DNA of 14,890 nucleotides from Chloroflexota bacterium (GTDB lineage: Bacteria; Chloroflexota; Limnocylindria; Limnocylindrales; CSP1-4): contig JACQEF010000334.1 of NCBI GenBank assembly GCA_016200745.1, forward strand, positions 1-14,890. The letters are read 5' to 3'. The position numbers and the translations under genes were made by a program. The notes under the pieces are model-generated. The model was not told where the DNA came from, searched no databases, and saw only the letters and a list, made by a program, of their open reading frames with translations. Within the stretch, counting starts at the first letter, position 1. Each line of letters starts with the position of its first letter. This document shows positions 6,302-12,272 of this stretch, in pieces.

Positions 6302-7312
6302 CTACTGGGCGAGGCCCTTGCTCTGGAGCCAGGCCTTCGCGACTTCGGCGATGTCCTTGTTGTCCACCGCCACCTGCTTGCCGAGGTCGGTCAAGGTGGC
6401 CGTGTCCATGGCGGCCGAGACCTGGTTGAGGATGCTCTCGAAGCCGTTCTTGTCGGCGAGCTTCGCGAGCAGGTCGTTGCGGACCAGCGGCGCGATGTTG
6501 TCGGCCGGCTGCGTGGCCTTGTCGTCCTCGAGGACGACCCAGCCATTGACCGCGATGTCCGGCTGCGTCGAGCACAGCTCGGCGACGTCGATGGTCTTGC
6601 CCTTGAGGGCCTGGGCCATCGGCGTGTCGCAAGCGTTCAGCTTGGTCGCGTTGGAAACGTCGATGCCGTAGGCGTCCTTGAGCGCCTGACCGCAGACGGG
6701 GTTGGTCGGGCAGTCGGTCGCGACGCCGAACTTCAGCTTGCCGGCGACCGCGGTGAGGTCGCTCATCTTGGTGAGCTTGTACTGGTCGGCCGTCTCCTTG
6801 CGGACGACGAAGGCGTTCTGGTCTGCGGCCGGCGAGAACGCCAGGACCGTGATCCCGCCGTCTTTGCCGCTCAGAACCGCCTGGAGGGCCGCCCGGTTGA
6901 CCATCGGGTCGCCGGTCTGCGCGCCGGGATCGTAGAAGGCGAGGCCGCTGCCGATGTACTCCGGCTTGAGATCGAACTGGCCGCTCTCGAGCGCGGGCGC
7001 CGACACCTTGCGGGCGCCGATCCCGATGGCGGTGCGATCGACGGTATATCCCTTGGCCTCGAGGGCCTGGCCGTAGATCTCGGCCATCAGCTTGGCTTCA
7101 TAGAAGCCGTCGCTGCCGAGCCGGATGGTCGGGTTCTCGGCGGCCGCAGCGCTGGGAGAAGCGCTGGGCTCGGTGCTGGCAGGCGCGCTGGCGGCTTCGC
7201 TTGGAGCCGTACTCGCGGCGCTGCTGGGTGATGCGCTGCCCCCACCCGTCGAGCAGGCGCCCAAGAGCACCATGATCGACGCCCCGAGGGCAAGCGTGCG
7301 GCGTATCCGCAT
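6302..7312 (-). CDS. Glycine betaine/osmoprotectant ABC transporter substrate-binding lipoprotein (OpuAC/OsmF-like)
   Basis: This 336-residue lipoprotein would capture a quaternary-amine osmolyte (glycine betaine, choline or similar) outside the membrane and hand it to the permeases encoded just upstream. The signal peptide MRIRRTLALGASIMVLLGAC ends in a classic lipobox, lipidated at Cys20. A low-complexity Ser/Ala/Pro linker runs to about residue 60. The mature domain then follows the OpuAC family pattern: IRLGSDGFYEAKLMAEIYGQAL, an EYIGSGL segment, KFGVATDC, and AELCSTQPDIAVNGWVVLEDD. Four cysteines in the mature part (in ATDCPTNPVCGQ, LNACDT and AELCST) could form disulfides. ATG at 7312 has GGAGGAA about 7 nt upstream; an in-frame ATG 24 codons earlier would destroy the signal peptide. 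The gene has its own promoter region after the permease genes, which suits the excess of binding protein over transporter that such systems usually need. Confidence 0.92.
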   Translation of the reverse strand: MRIRRTLALGASIMVLLGACSTGGGSASPSSAASTAPSEAASAPASTEPSASPSAAAAENPTIRLGSDGFYEAKLMAEIYGQALEAKGYTVDRTAIGIGARKVSAPALESGQFDLKPEYIGSGLAFYDPGAQTGDPMVNRAALQAVLSGKDGGITVLAFSPAADQNAFVVRKETADQYKLTKMSDLTAVAGKLKFGVATDCPTNPVCGQALKDAYGIDVSNATKLNACDTPMAQALKGKTIDVAELCSTQPDIAVNGWVVLEDDKATQPADNIAPLVRNDLLAKLADKNGFESILNQVSAAMDTATLTDLGKQVAVDNKDIAEVAKAWLQSKGLAQ

Positions 7313-7360
7313 GTGGGTTCCTCCGTGTTCTGCCGTGCTGGGACCGCCGGCAGTCGGGGG

Positions 7361-7394
7361 ACTATACCAGCGAATTGTCACCAATCCGTGTCAA
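7361..7394 (-). promoter_or_regulatory. Candidate promoter of the substrate-binding protein gene
   Basis: On the minus strand TATAGT (7361-7366) is a near-consensus -10, about 50 nt before the ATG at 7312. A perfect TTGACA lies at 7389-7394, but the spacing of 22 nt is too long for an ordinary sigma70 promoter. Either the -10 works with a weaker hexamer or an activator remodels the spacing. A second TGACA occurs within the spacer, giving a direct repeat that could be a regulator site. Confidence 0.5.
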
Positions 7395-7423
7395 CAATCC
7401 CGTTGCGTCTGTGCAACGAGGGC

Positions 7424-8164
7424 TTAGATCCCGGCCTCCCGCGGCGGCAGCTCGGCGAGCTGGAGGAACGGTCGGCGGGGTAAGCGCCCTCGGCCGCTTG
7501 GCTGTGCGACGCGCTGGATCCGGCTGAGCAGCAGCTCGCTCAGCATCGCCAGGCCGGCGACCAGCACGACCCCGCCGTAGAGCATCCCGTCGTCGTTCTG
7601 GGCGATCCCGTCGATGATGAAGCGACCCAGCCCGCCGCCGGCCAGGATCGCGCCGAGCGTGGTCGTGGCAATGACCTGGACGGCAGCCGAACGGATCCCG
7701 CCAACGATCACCGGCAGCGCCAGCGGGATCTCGATGTCGCGCAGGATCTGGCCCCCGCGGAAGCCCATCCCGCGGGCCGCCTCGACGATGTCGCGGTCCA
7801 CCTCCGTCACGCCGGCATACGTGTTCACCAGGATGGGCGGGAGGGCCAGGATGATCATCGCCAGGACCGTGGGATACAGGGTGAACCCGAGGGCGGGGTC
7901 GTACGCCTGGGTGAACGGCAGCAGGATCCCCATCATGGCGAACGTCGGGATGGCCCTGCCGACGTTGGCGAGGCCCACCGCGAGGCTCGTCGCGCGCCGT
8001 GTATGTCCGATGAACAGACCGGCCGGGAGGGCGATCGCGACGGCGATCAGCAGCACCAGGATCGATACCTCGACGTGCTCGAGGAGCCGCGCCGGGATCC
8101 CGTTCGGCCCTACCCAGCTGTCCCCGTCGGTCAGCCACGCAAGGGTCTCGGTGACGAAGGTCAT
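7424..8164 (-). CDS. Osmoprotectant ABC transporter permease, second subunit (OpuCB/OpuCD, ProW-like)
   Basis: This 246-residue inner-membrane protein is one of two permease subunits forming the channel for osmolyte import. About five to six hydrophobic segments are visible, including VSILVLLIAVAIALPAGLFI, YPTVLAMIILALPPILV and MLYGGVVLVAGLAMLSELLL. The cytoplasmic coupling loop EAARGMGFRGGQILRDIEIPLALP is the binding-protein-dependent transport EAA motif that contacts the ATPase. Its GRAIPTFAMMG and LGAILAGGGLG segments are characteristic of the ProW/OpuC permease family. It has a longer arginine- and proline-rich tail than its partner (about residues 222-246), of no obvious function. ATG at 8164 overlaps the TGA of the preceding permease gene as ATGA, so translation is coupled. 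The open frame continues upstream to 8857, but that region only shadows the first permease. Confidence 0.92.
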   Translation of the reverse strand: MTFVTETLAWLTDGDSWVGPNGIPARLLEHVEVSILVLLIAVAIALPAGLFIGHTRRATSLAVGLANVGRAIPTFAMMGILLPFTQAYDPALGFTLYPTVLAMIILALPPILVNTYAGVTEVDRDIVEAARGMGFRGGQILRDIEIPLALPVIVGGIRSAAVQVIATTTLGAILAGGGLGRFIIDGIAQNDDGMLYGGVVLVAGLAMLSELLLSRIQRVAQPSGRGRLPRRPFLQLAELPPREAGI

Positions 8165-8826
8165 GCGTTGGACTCGGGCTGCAGCCCGCGAGGCGGCGCC
8201 CACGGCGTCGCCCGGCCCTGGAGCCACACGAATGCCCGGTCGGCAACCAGCGACAGCAGGATCGTCGGGACGGCACCGACCAGGATCTCGGTGAGGAAGA
8301 AACGGTTCATGCCCTCGTAGATGAAGAAACCGAGCCCGCCGAGGGCGTCGCCGAGCGTGGCCGTGATCGTGACCAGCCCGATCGTGGACACCGTCGCGAC
8401 GCGGAGGCCGGCAATGATCAACGGGACGGCCAGCGGCAACTCGACCCGCCAGAGCCGGCCCGCGGCGCGGAAGCCCATGCCGTCGGCGGCCTCGCGCACG
8501 TCTGGCGGTGCTGCCTGGAGCCCGGCCACGACATTGCGCAGCAGGATCACGAGCGTGTACAGGACGAGCGGGACCTCGGCGGTCAGGATGGACAGGCCGG
8601 TGACGGGCACGAGCGCCGCGAAGAGGGCCAGGCTCGGGATCGTGAACACCAGCCCGGCAATCGCGGTGGACACGACGTTGACCGGGCGCCAGCGAGCGGC
8701 AATCACGCCGAACGCGAACGAGACGGCGAAGCCGATCGCCAGTGCGATGGCCGCCAGGTAGAGGTGCTGCAGGGTCCGGAAGGCGACGTGGTCGAGGTGG
8801 TCCGCGACCCAGCCCCAGTCGATCAT
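8161..8826 (-). CDS. Osmoprotectant ABC transporter permease, first subunit (OpuCB/OpuCD, ProW-like)
   Basis: This 221-residue inner-membrane protein is the partner permease of the osmolyte importer. Five hydrophobic segments can be followed at about residues 20-42, 52-76, 80-103, 132-158 and 180-206. The EAA coupling loop is EAADGMGFRAAGRLWRVELP at about 112-131, followed by the characteristic VATVSTIGLVTITATLG and GGLGFFIYEGM. The N-terminus (MIDWGWVADHLDHVAFRTLQH) is a short soluble stretch typical of this family, which supports the ATG at 8826. That ATG overlaps the TGA of the ATPase gene as ATGA, and its own TGA overlaps the start of the second permease in the same way. The three transporter genes are therefore one tightly coupled translation unit. 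Two non-identical permeases point to a heterodimeric channel. Confidence 0.93.
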   Translation of the reverse strand: MIDWGWVADHLDHVAFRTLQHLYLAAIALAIGFAVSFAFGVIAARWRPVNVVSTAIAGLVFTIPSLALFAALVPVTGLSILTAEVPLVLYTLVILLRNVVAGLQAAPPDVREAADGMGFRAAGRLWRVELPLAVPLIIAGLRVATVSTIGLVTITATLGDALGGLGFFIYEGMNRFFLTEILVGAVPTILLSLVADRAFVWLQGRATPWAPPRGLQPESNA

Positions 8827-10073
8827 GTCGGGGCCGGCTCCGAGGGCTGGGCGGCACCCTCGATGGCGCCGATCGCGCCGGCTCGCTCGATCGTTTCGAG
8901 ATCGACCGCCGCGAACCGCGCGTCGCCCGCGGTCTCGCGCATCCGCTCCGCGATCATGTCGGCCGTCACGAGGCCCAGCACGGCACCCGTCCGGTCGACG
9001 ACGATCCCGGCCTGGACGTCGGCGTCGAGGAGCATCGAGAGCGCGTCCTTGAGGGTCGTTCGTCGGTTGATCAGTGGCGACATCGAGTGGGCCAGCCGCT
9101 CGTCGAGCCGGCCCTCGCTCGGGATCGCGGCGTCGGCAATCCAGCCGATCGGCCGCCGGCTCTCGTCGACGAGCAGGAGGTACGGGAACGGGTCGGTCGC
9201 CGATCGCCGCCGTGCCTCGGCGCTCGCGTCGCCGACCCGGGCGATGACCGCAGGTCGCAGGTCGAGCTCCGACACGCGACTGAGCGACAGGCGCTTGAGC
9301 CCGCGGTCCGCGCCGACGAAGCGCGCCACGAACTCCGACGCCGGATTGGCCAGGATCTCGGCCGGTGGGGCGAACTGCTCGAGCTTCCCGCCGAGCTGCA
9401 TGACGGCGACCAGGTCGCCCATCTTGATCGCCTCGTCGATGTCGTGGGTCACGAAGAGGATCGTCTTGGCCAGATCCTCCTGAAGTCGCAGGAACTCGTT
9501 CTGGAGTCGCTCGCGGACGATCGGGTCGACCGCCCCGAAGGGCTCGTCCATGAGCATGATCGGCGGGTCGGCGGCCAGGGCGCGGGCCACCCCGACCCGC
9601 TGGCGCTCGCCGCCGGACAGCTGGCGCGGGTAGCGATTGCGGTACCTCCCCGGATCGAGCCCGACCAGCGCCAGCAGCTCCTCGGCGCGCTCGCGCTGCC
9701 TGGCCGCCGGCCAGCCGAGCAACCGCGGCACCGTGGCCACGTTCTGGGCGATCGTCTGGTGCGGGAACAGGCCGACCTGCTGGATGACGTAGCCGATGCC
9801 GCGCCGGAGCTCGGTGACGTCGCGACCGGCCGTGTCCACACCGTCGATCAGGATCCGGCCGGCGGTCGGCTCGATCAGACGGTTGACCATCTTGAGCGAC
9901 GTGGTCTTGCCGCAGCCCGACGGCCCGACGAGCACGCAGATCCTGCCGGCGGGGACGTGGAACGACAGGTCGTTGACCGCGCCGGGCGTCCCTTTCGCGT
10001 GCGCGTCGTACTGCTTGCTGACGTGCTCGAAGTCGACCGTCGCCCCCGAGGCATGCCGCGCCGGCGCGCTCAT
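8823..10073 (-). CDS. Osmoprotectant ABC transporter ATPase with C-terminal CBS domains (OpuCA/ProV-like)
   Basis: This 416-residue cytoplasmic ATPase energises osmolyte import. All nucleotide-binding motifs are intact: Walker A GPSGCGKT (50-57), Q-loop within VIQQVGLFPHQT (about 96-107), signature LSGGERQ (152-158), Walker B IMLMDEP (172-178) and the switch His210 in FVTHDIDEA. After the ATPase domain, residues 272-380 form a CBS region, clearest in MSPLINRRTTLKDALSMLL and AGIVVDRTGAVLGLVTADMI. CBS domains of this family tune transport to ionic strength or bind cyclic di-AMP; which applies here is not visible. A Pro/Ala tail of about 25 residues ends the protein. ATG at 10073 has GAGG 7 nt upstream overlapping the stop of the oxidoreductase gene, only 9 bp away. 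The order oxidoreductase, ATPase, permease, permease suggests one operon. Confidence 0.94.
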   Translation of the reverse strand: MSAPARHASGATVDFEHVSKQYDAHAKGTPGAVNDLSFHVPAGRICVLVGPSGCGKTTSLKMVNRLIEPTAGRILIDGVDTAGRDVTELRRGIGYVIQQVGLFPHQTIAQNVATVPRLLGWPAARQRERAEELLALVGLDPGRYRNRYPRQLSGGERQRVGVARALAADPPIMLMDEPFGAVDPIVRERLQNEFLRLQEDLAKTILFVTHDIDEAIKMGDLVAVMQLGGKLEQFAPPAEILANPASEFVARFVGADRGLKRLSLSRVSELDLRPAVIARVGDASAEARRRSATDPFPYLLLVDESRRPIGWIADAAIPSEGRLDERLAHSMSPLINRRTTLKDALSMLLDADVQAGIVVDRTGAVLGLVTADMIAERMRETAGDARFAAVDLETIERAGAIGAIEGAAQPSEPAPT

Positions 10074-10082
10074 GACCAGCCT

Positions 10083-11033
10083 CTACCCGGCCTCGACGAG
10101 CGGTTTCACCTCGCCGATGAAGCGTTCGAGCGTCTCGACGTCGTACGGCGCGGGTTGCTCCGAGATGACGGTCCGGAAGCCGAGTGCCACGTACGGGCGC
10201 AGACGATCCGCCAGCTGCTCCGGCGTGCCGTTCCAGAACGTGTCGTCGTCGGCGACGTCGGCCAGCGGCGTCTTGTTGTGGTCCATCGCGTCCTTCCAGA
10301 CGCGATCGGCCTCTGCCTCCGTGTCTCGGATCGTCAGCTTCACGCCGAGCGTGAACTCGATCTCGGCGATGTCGCGCCCGACCGCGTCGCAGTGCTCGCG
10401 CAGGACGTCGACCTTATGCGCGAGGACGTCCAGCGGGCCCATGGCGTTCCACATGTCCGCGTAGCGGGCGACCGTGCGAAGGGTCTTCTTCTCGCCGCTG
10501 CCCCCGATCATGATCGGGAGGTGCGCCTGAATCGGCCGCGGCACGACCCGCAGGTCGTCGAACGCGTAGTGGCCGCCGGGCGCGGACGTGACGGCGTTGC
10601 CGTCGAGGCCGGCCCGCATCGCCGCGACCGATTCGTCCAGCCAGTCGAGGCGCTGGCCGAAGCCGCTGCCGAAGTCGATGCCGGTGGCGCGATGCTCGGG
10701 CTCCATCCAGGCGCCGCCGATGCCCAGGATCGCCCGACCGTTGCTGATGTGGTCGAGCGTGGTGGCCGCCTTGGCGACCAGCCCGGGGTTGCGGAACGTG
10801 TTGGCGCCGACCAGGAGGCCCAGCCGGATCCGCTCGGTCGACGCGGCGTACGCGGCGAGCGACGTCCACCCCTCGAAGATCGGCTGGTACGGGTCGCCGA
10901 AGATCGCGTAGAGGTGGTCCCAGGCCCAGACGTGGTCGTAGCCGAGGCGCTCGAGGCGCTTCGTAGCGCCGAGGATCTCTGGCCAGGAGCTGGCCTGGTT
11001 CCAGAGCAGGACGCCGAGCTTGAGGTCGGTCAT
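10083..11033 (-). CDS. Luciferase-like (LLM class) F420-dependent oxidoreductase
   Basis: This 316-residue protein is a TIM-barrel enzyme of the bacterial luciferase-like superfamily, and the subgroup usually annotated as F420-dependent. Supporting features are MTDLKLGVLLWNQ at the N-terminus, LGYDHVWAWDHLY, TERIRLGLLVGANTFRNPGLVAKAATTLDHISNGRAILGIG-type sequence (about 67-107), GGAW, and the PIMIGGSGEKKTLRTVARYADMWN segment that binds the cofactor phosphate. The reaction would be hydride transfer to or from F420 (or a flavin), with unknown substrate. ATG at 11033 has GGAGG 9 nt upstream. Its stop lies 9 bp before the osmolyte ABC ATPase start, so it appears to be the first gene of that operon, an unusual partner. 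A role in modifying a transported compound is possible but not shown. F420 use itself is a family-level inference; FMN is the alternative. Confidence 0.88.
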   Translation of the reverse strand: MTDLKLGVLLWNQASSWPEILGATKRLERLGYDHVWAWDHLYAIFGDPYQPIFEGWTSLAAYAASTERIRLGLLVGANTFRNPGLVAKAATTLDHISNGRAILGIGGAWMEPEHRATGIDFGSGFGQRLDWLDESVAAMRAGLDGNAVTSAPGGHYAFDDLRVVPRPIQAHLPIMIGGSGEKKTLRTVARYADMWNAMGPLDVLAHKVDVLREHCDAVGRDIAEIEFTLGVKLTIRDTEAEADRVWKDAMDHNKTPLADVADDDTFWNGTPEQLADRLRPYVALGFRTVISEQPAPYDVETLERFIGEVKPLVEAG

Positions 11034-11074
11034 GCGGGTGGGCCTCCCGGAGCGAGTCGGTCGAGAAGACCCAG

Positions 11075-11104
11075 AGTGTAGAGGGGCGGCTAGGGGAGTG
11101 TCGC
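11075..11104 (-). promoter_or_regulatory. Candidate promoter of the oxidoreductase-ABC transporter operon
   Basis: On the minus strand GCGACA (11099-11104) and TACACT (11075-11080) are 18 nt apart and face the ATG at 11033. The predicted start near 11067 leaves a leader of about 35 nt containing the GGAGG Shine-Dalgarno. The -35 matches consensus only in its last four positions. Confidence 0.45.
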
Positions 11105-11194
11105 CAGGCCGCCTTCGACGATCTCGCGGTCATCGGGATGAGCGGTGCCTTCGCGCAGGTCTGGGCTCCGCGTCCAAGGGACAGGTGTCGCGGT

Positions 11195-11213
11195 GATGCA
11201 CCTCGGATGCATC
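11195..11213. repeat. Palindromic element, copy A (imperfect)
   Basis: GATGCACCTCGGATGCATC consists of two 7-base arms around a 5-base centre, with one mismatched arm pair. It has the same length and layout as copy B at 11260-11278, whose start is 65 bp away. Both lie in the 269-bp non-coding region between the oxidoreductase and the 92-aa gene. A regulator operator or a dispersed genomic palindrome are both possible. Confidence 0.6.
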
Positions 11214-11230
11214 GCGAGCGGAGCCTGGGC

Positions 11231-11260
11231 CGGCAGGTTCTCTGCGCGGCTGACCTGCCG
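11231..11260. repeat. 8-bp inverted repeat competing with the neighbouring hairpin
   Basis: CGGCAGGT (11231-11238) is perfectly complementary to ACCTGCCG (11253-11260), with a 14-nt loop. The right arm shares CTGCCG (11255-11260) with the left arm of the 12-bp inverted repeat at 11255-11283. In RNA the two stems therefore could not form at once. Confidence 0.5.
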
Positions 11261-11283
11261 ATGCATCCGACATGCATCGGCAG
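11255..11283. repeat. 12-bp perfect inverted repeat containing palindromic element copy B
   Basis: CTGCCGATGCAT (11255-11266) and ATGCATCGGCAG (11272-11283) are perfect complements around a 5-nt centre CCGAC. The inner 19 bp (11260-11278) match the layout of copy A at 11195-11213. It lies 19 nt after the stop of the 92-aa gene on the minus strand, so it may also act as a transcription end hairpin, although no T-run follows on either strand. Confidence 0.7.
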
Positions 11284-11302
11284 CGAGGGGGCCAACCCGG
11301 CC

Positions 11303-11581
11303 TCAGGCGCGATCCAGCTCCCGGTCGATGGCACGCAGGATGAACCGCGCAGCCTCGGCGCTCTTGCCGCCGAGCCGTTCGCCCCCGTCCTGCTCGAGGG
11401 CGCGCCTGAGGTCGCCGAGGAAGAGGTCCCTCGACGGCGTCCGGGCGAGGTCGCCGGCCGCGAACGCGGCTTCCAGTCGGGCGACCGCCGCGCGGGCGTT
11501 GTCGACGGTGTGGCCCTTCGCCGCGATCAGCTCGCGTACCTCCGCTCGGGCCGCGTCCGCGGCGGCACCCGGTGTGCTCAT
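11303..11581 (-). CDS. Hypothetical 92-residue helical protein
   Basis: I do not recognise this protein. It is 92 residues long, rich in Ala, Arg, Glu and Leu, and looks almost entirely alpha-helical, with amphipathic stretches such as AARAEVRELIAAKG, NARAAVARLEAAFAAGDL and SAEAARFILRAIDRELDRA. There is no signal peptide, membrane segment, Cys, or recognisable DNA-binding or metal-binding motif. The start at 11581 was chosen because its ATG overlaps the TGA of the acetyltransferase gene as ATGA and has GGAG 8 nt upstream. An in-frame ATG at 11587 would leave only 2 nt after that GGAG, and the open frame further upstream is antisense-like Arg-rich sequence. Translational coupling to the acetyltransferase suggests shared expression, and possibly shared function; nothing in the sequence shows what that is. 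Coding confidence rests on the overlap architecture and clean helical composition. Confidence 0.65.
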   Translation of the reverse strand: MSTPGAAADAARAEVRELIAAKGHTVDNARAAVARLEAAFAAGDLARTPSRDLFLGDLRRALEQDGGERLGGKSAEAARFILRAIDRELDRA

Positions 11582-12246
11582 CGCCATCGCTCCAGGGTCC
11601 GGCGCAGTCGGTTCGGGGCGCCGGCGCCCACGGGCTCGGCGTCGGTCGCCGCCCCGCCGTCCGACGCCGGCGCTGATGCGCGCTCCTTCCGCAGCTGCCG
11701 CCAGTCCGACTCGAGCACGCTCATCGCCAGCTCGTCCCACCATCGGCCGTCGCGCCAGATCGACTCGCGCGACCGGCCCTCGATGACGAACCCGCAGCGC
11801 CGGTACGCGCGGACGGCACGCTCGTTGAACTCGAACACGAACAGTCCGATCCGGTGGAGCGACAGCGTCCCGAACGCGTGGTCGAGCATCAGCCGCGTCG
11901 CTTCCGTGCCGTAGCCGCGGCCCCAGGCGTCGGCCTCGCCGATCGTGATGTGGTAGAGCGCGGAGCCGTTCTCGCCGTCGAGCTGGCTGAACTCACAGGT
12001 GCCGATCAGCCGGTCCGTCGTCTGCTCGTGGATGTCCATGGCCAGCGCGTCGCGGCCGACCACCCGCGCCTCGAAGAACCGGTCGATCTCCTCTGGCCGC
12101 ATCGGCGACGGCTGGTAGCGCGCCAGCCGGGCGATCTCGGGATCCGCATACCAGCGCCTGAACGCGGCGACGTTCTCCGGCACGTGGCGGCGCAGGACGA
12201 CCAGGTCGCCCGTCAGCGTCTCCGGAAACCAGCCCTTCGGTGCCAC
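11578..12246 (-). CDS. GNAT family N-acetyltransferase (RimJ/RimL type)
   Basis: This 222-residue cytoplasmic enzyme would transfer acetyl from acetyl-CoA to an amine of a protein N-terminus or small molecule. The acetyl-CoA pyrophosphate-binding motif A is clear in the segment ADAWGRGYGTEATRLMLDHAF (R/Q-x-x-G-x-G/A type), preceded by the beta-strand SALYHITIGE. It is followed by LSLHRIGLFVFEFNERAVRAYRRCGF and EGRSRESIWRDGRWWDELAM, the usual RimJ/RimL C-terminal half. A tail of about 40 residues rich in Ala, Gly and Arg extends beyond the domain. The likely start is GTG at 12246, because TACCGT stands 7 nt before it on the minus strand with no Shine-Dalgarno; an alternative GTG at 12255 would overlap that element. 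It overlaps the 92-aa gene by ATGA and is divergent from the DNA ligase gene. The substrate is unknown. Confidence 0.88.
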   Translation of the reverse strand: MAPKGWFPETLTGDLVVLRRHVPENVAAFRRWYADPEIARLARYQPSPMRPEEIDRFFEARVVGRDALAMDIHEQTTDRLIGTCEFSQLDGENGSALYHITIGEADAWGRGYGTEATRLMLDHAFGTLSLHRIGLFVFEFNERAVRAYRRCGFVIEGRSRESIWRDGRWWDELAMSVLESDWRQLRKERASAPASDGGAATDAEPVGAGAPNRLRRTLERWR

Positions 12247-12259
12247 GTCCGGCACGGTA
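12247..12259 (-). promoter_or_regulatory. Leaderless-type promoter of the acetyltransferase gene
   Basis: On the minus strand TACCGT (12254-12259) is followed by 7 nt and then GTG at 12246. It directly abuts the plus-strand -10 of the DNA ligase gene, and both share the palindrome GGTATACC at 12256-12263. Confidence 0.5.
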
Positions 12260-12272
12260 TACCATCGCCCCC
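12260..12272 (+). promoter_or_regulatory. Leaderless-type promoter of the DNA ligase gene
   Basis: TACCAT (12260-12265) is followed by 7 nt (CGCCCCC) and then ATG at 12273. No Shine-Dalgarno precedes this ATG. It is back to back with the mirror-image element serving the divergent acetyltransferase gene. Confidence 0.55.

Noticed and set aside
7401..7418. 6-bp hairpin CGTTGC...GCAACG just after the second permease gene as a terminator
   Set aside because: The stem is short and no T-run follows on either strand, so it is not a convincing intrinsic terminator; it is mentioned only as possible promoter-proximal structure.
8742..11081. A very long plus-strand open frame (779 codons) opposite the ABC transporter and oxidoreductase genes
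   Set aside because: It is antisense to genes with complete, well-conserved motifs, and its translation is Arg/Asp/Val-rich without any family signature. Long antisense frames are expected in such GC-rich DNA.
11138..11914. A plus-strand open frame covering the palindromic region, the 92-aa gene and part of the acetyltransferase
   Set aside because: Most of it is antisense to the acetyltransferase and 92-aa genes, has no ribosome site or conserved motif, and its part over 11195-11283 simply translates the palindromes.
11303..12246. The acetyltransferase and 92-aa gene as a GNAT toxin-antitoxin module
   Set aside because: The GNAT is a RimJ/RimL-type enzyme, longer than typical GNAT toxins, and comes first; the 92-aa protein has no ribbon-helix-helix or helix-turn-helix that I can recognise.
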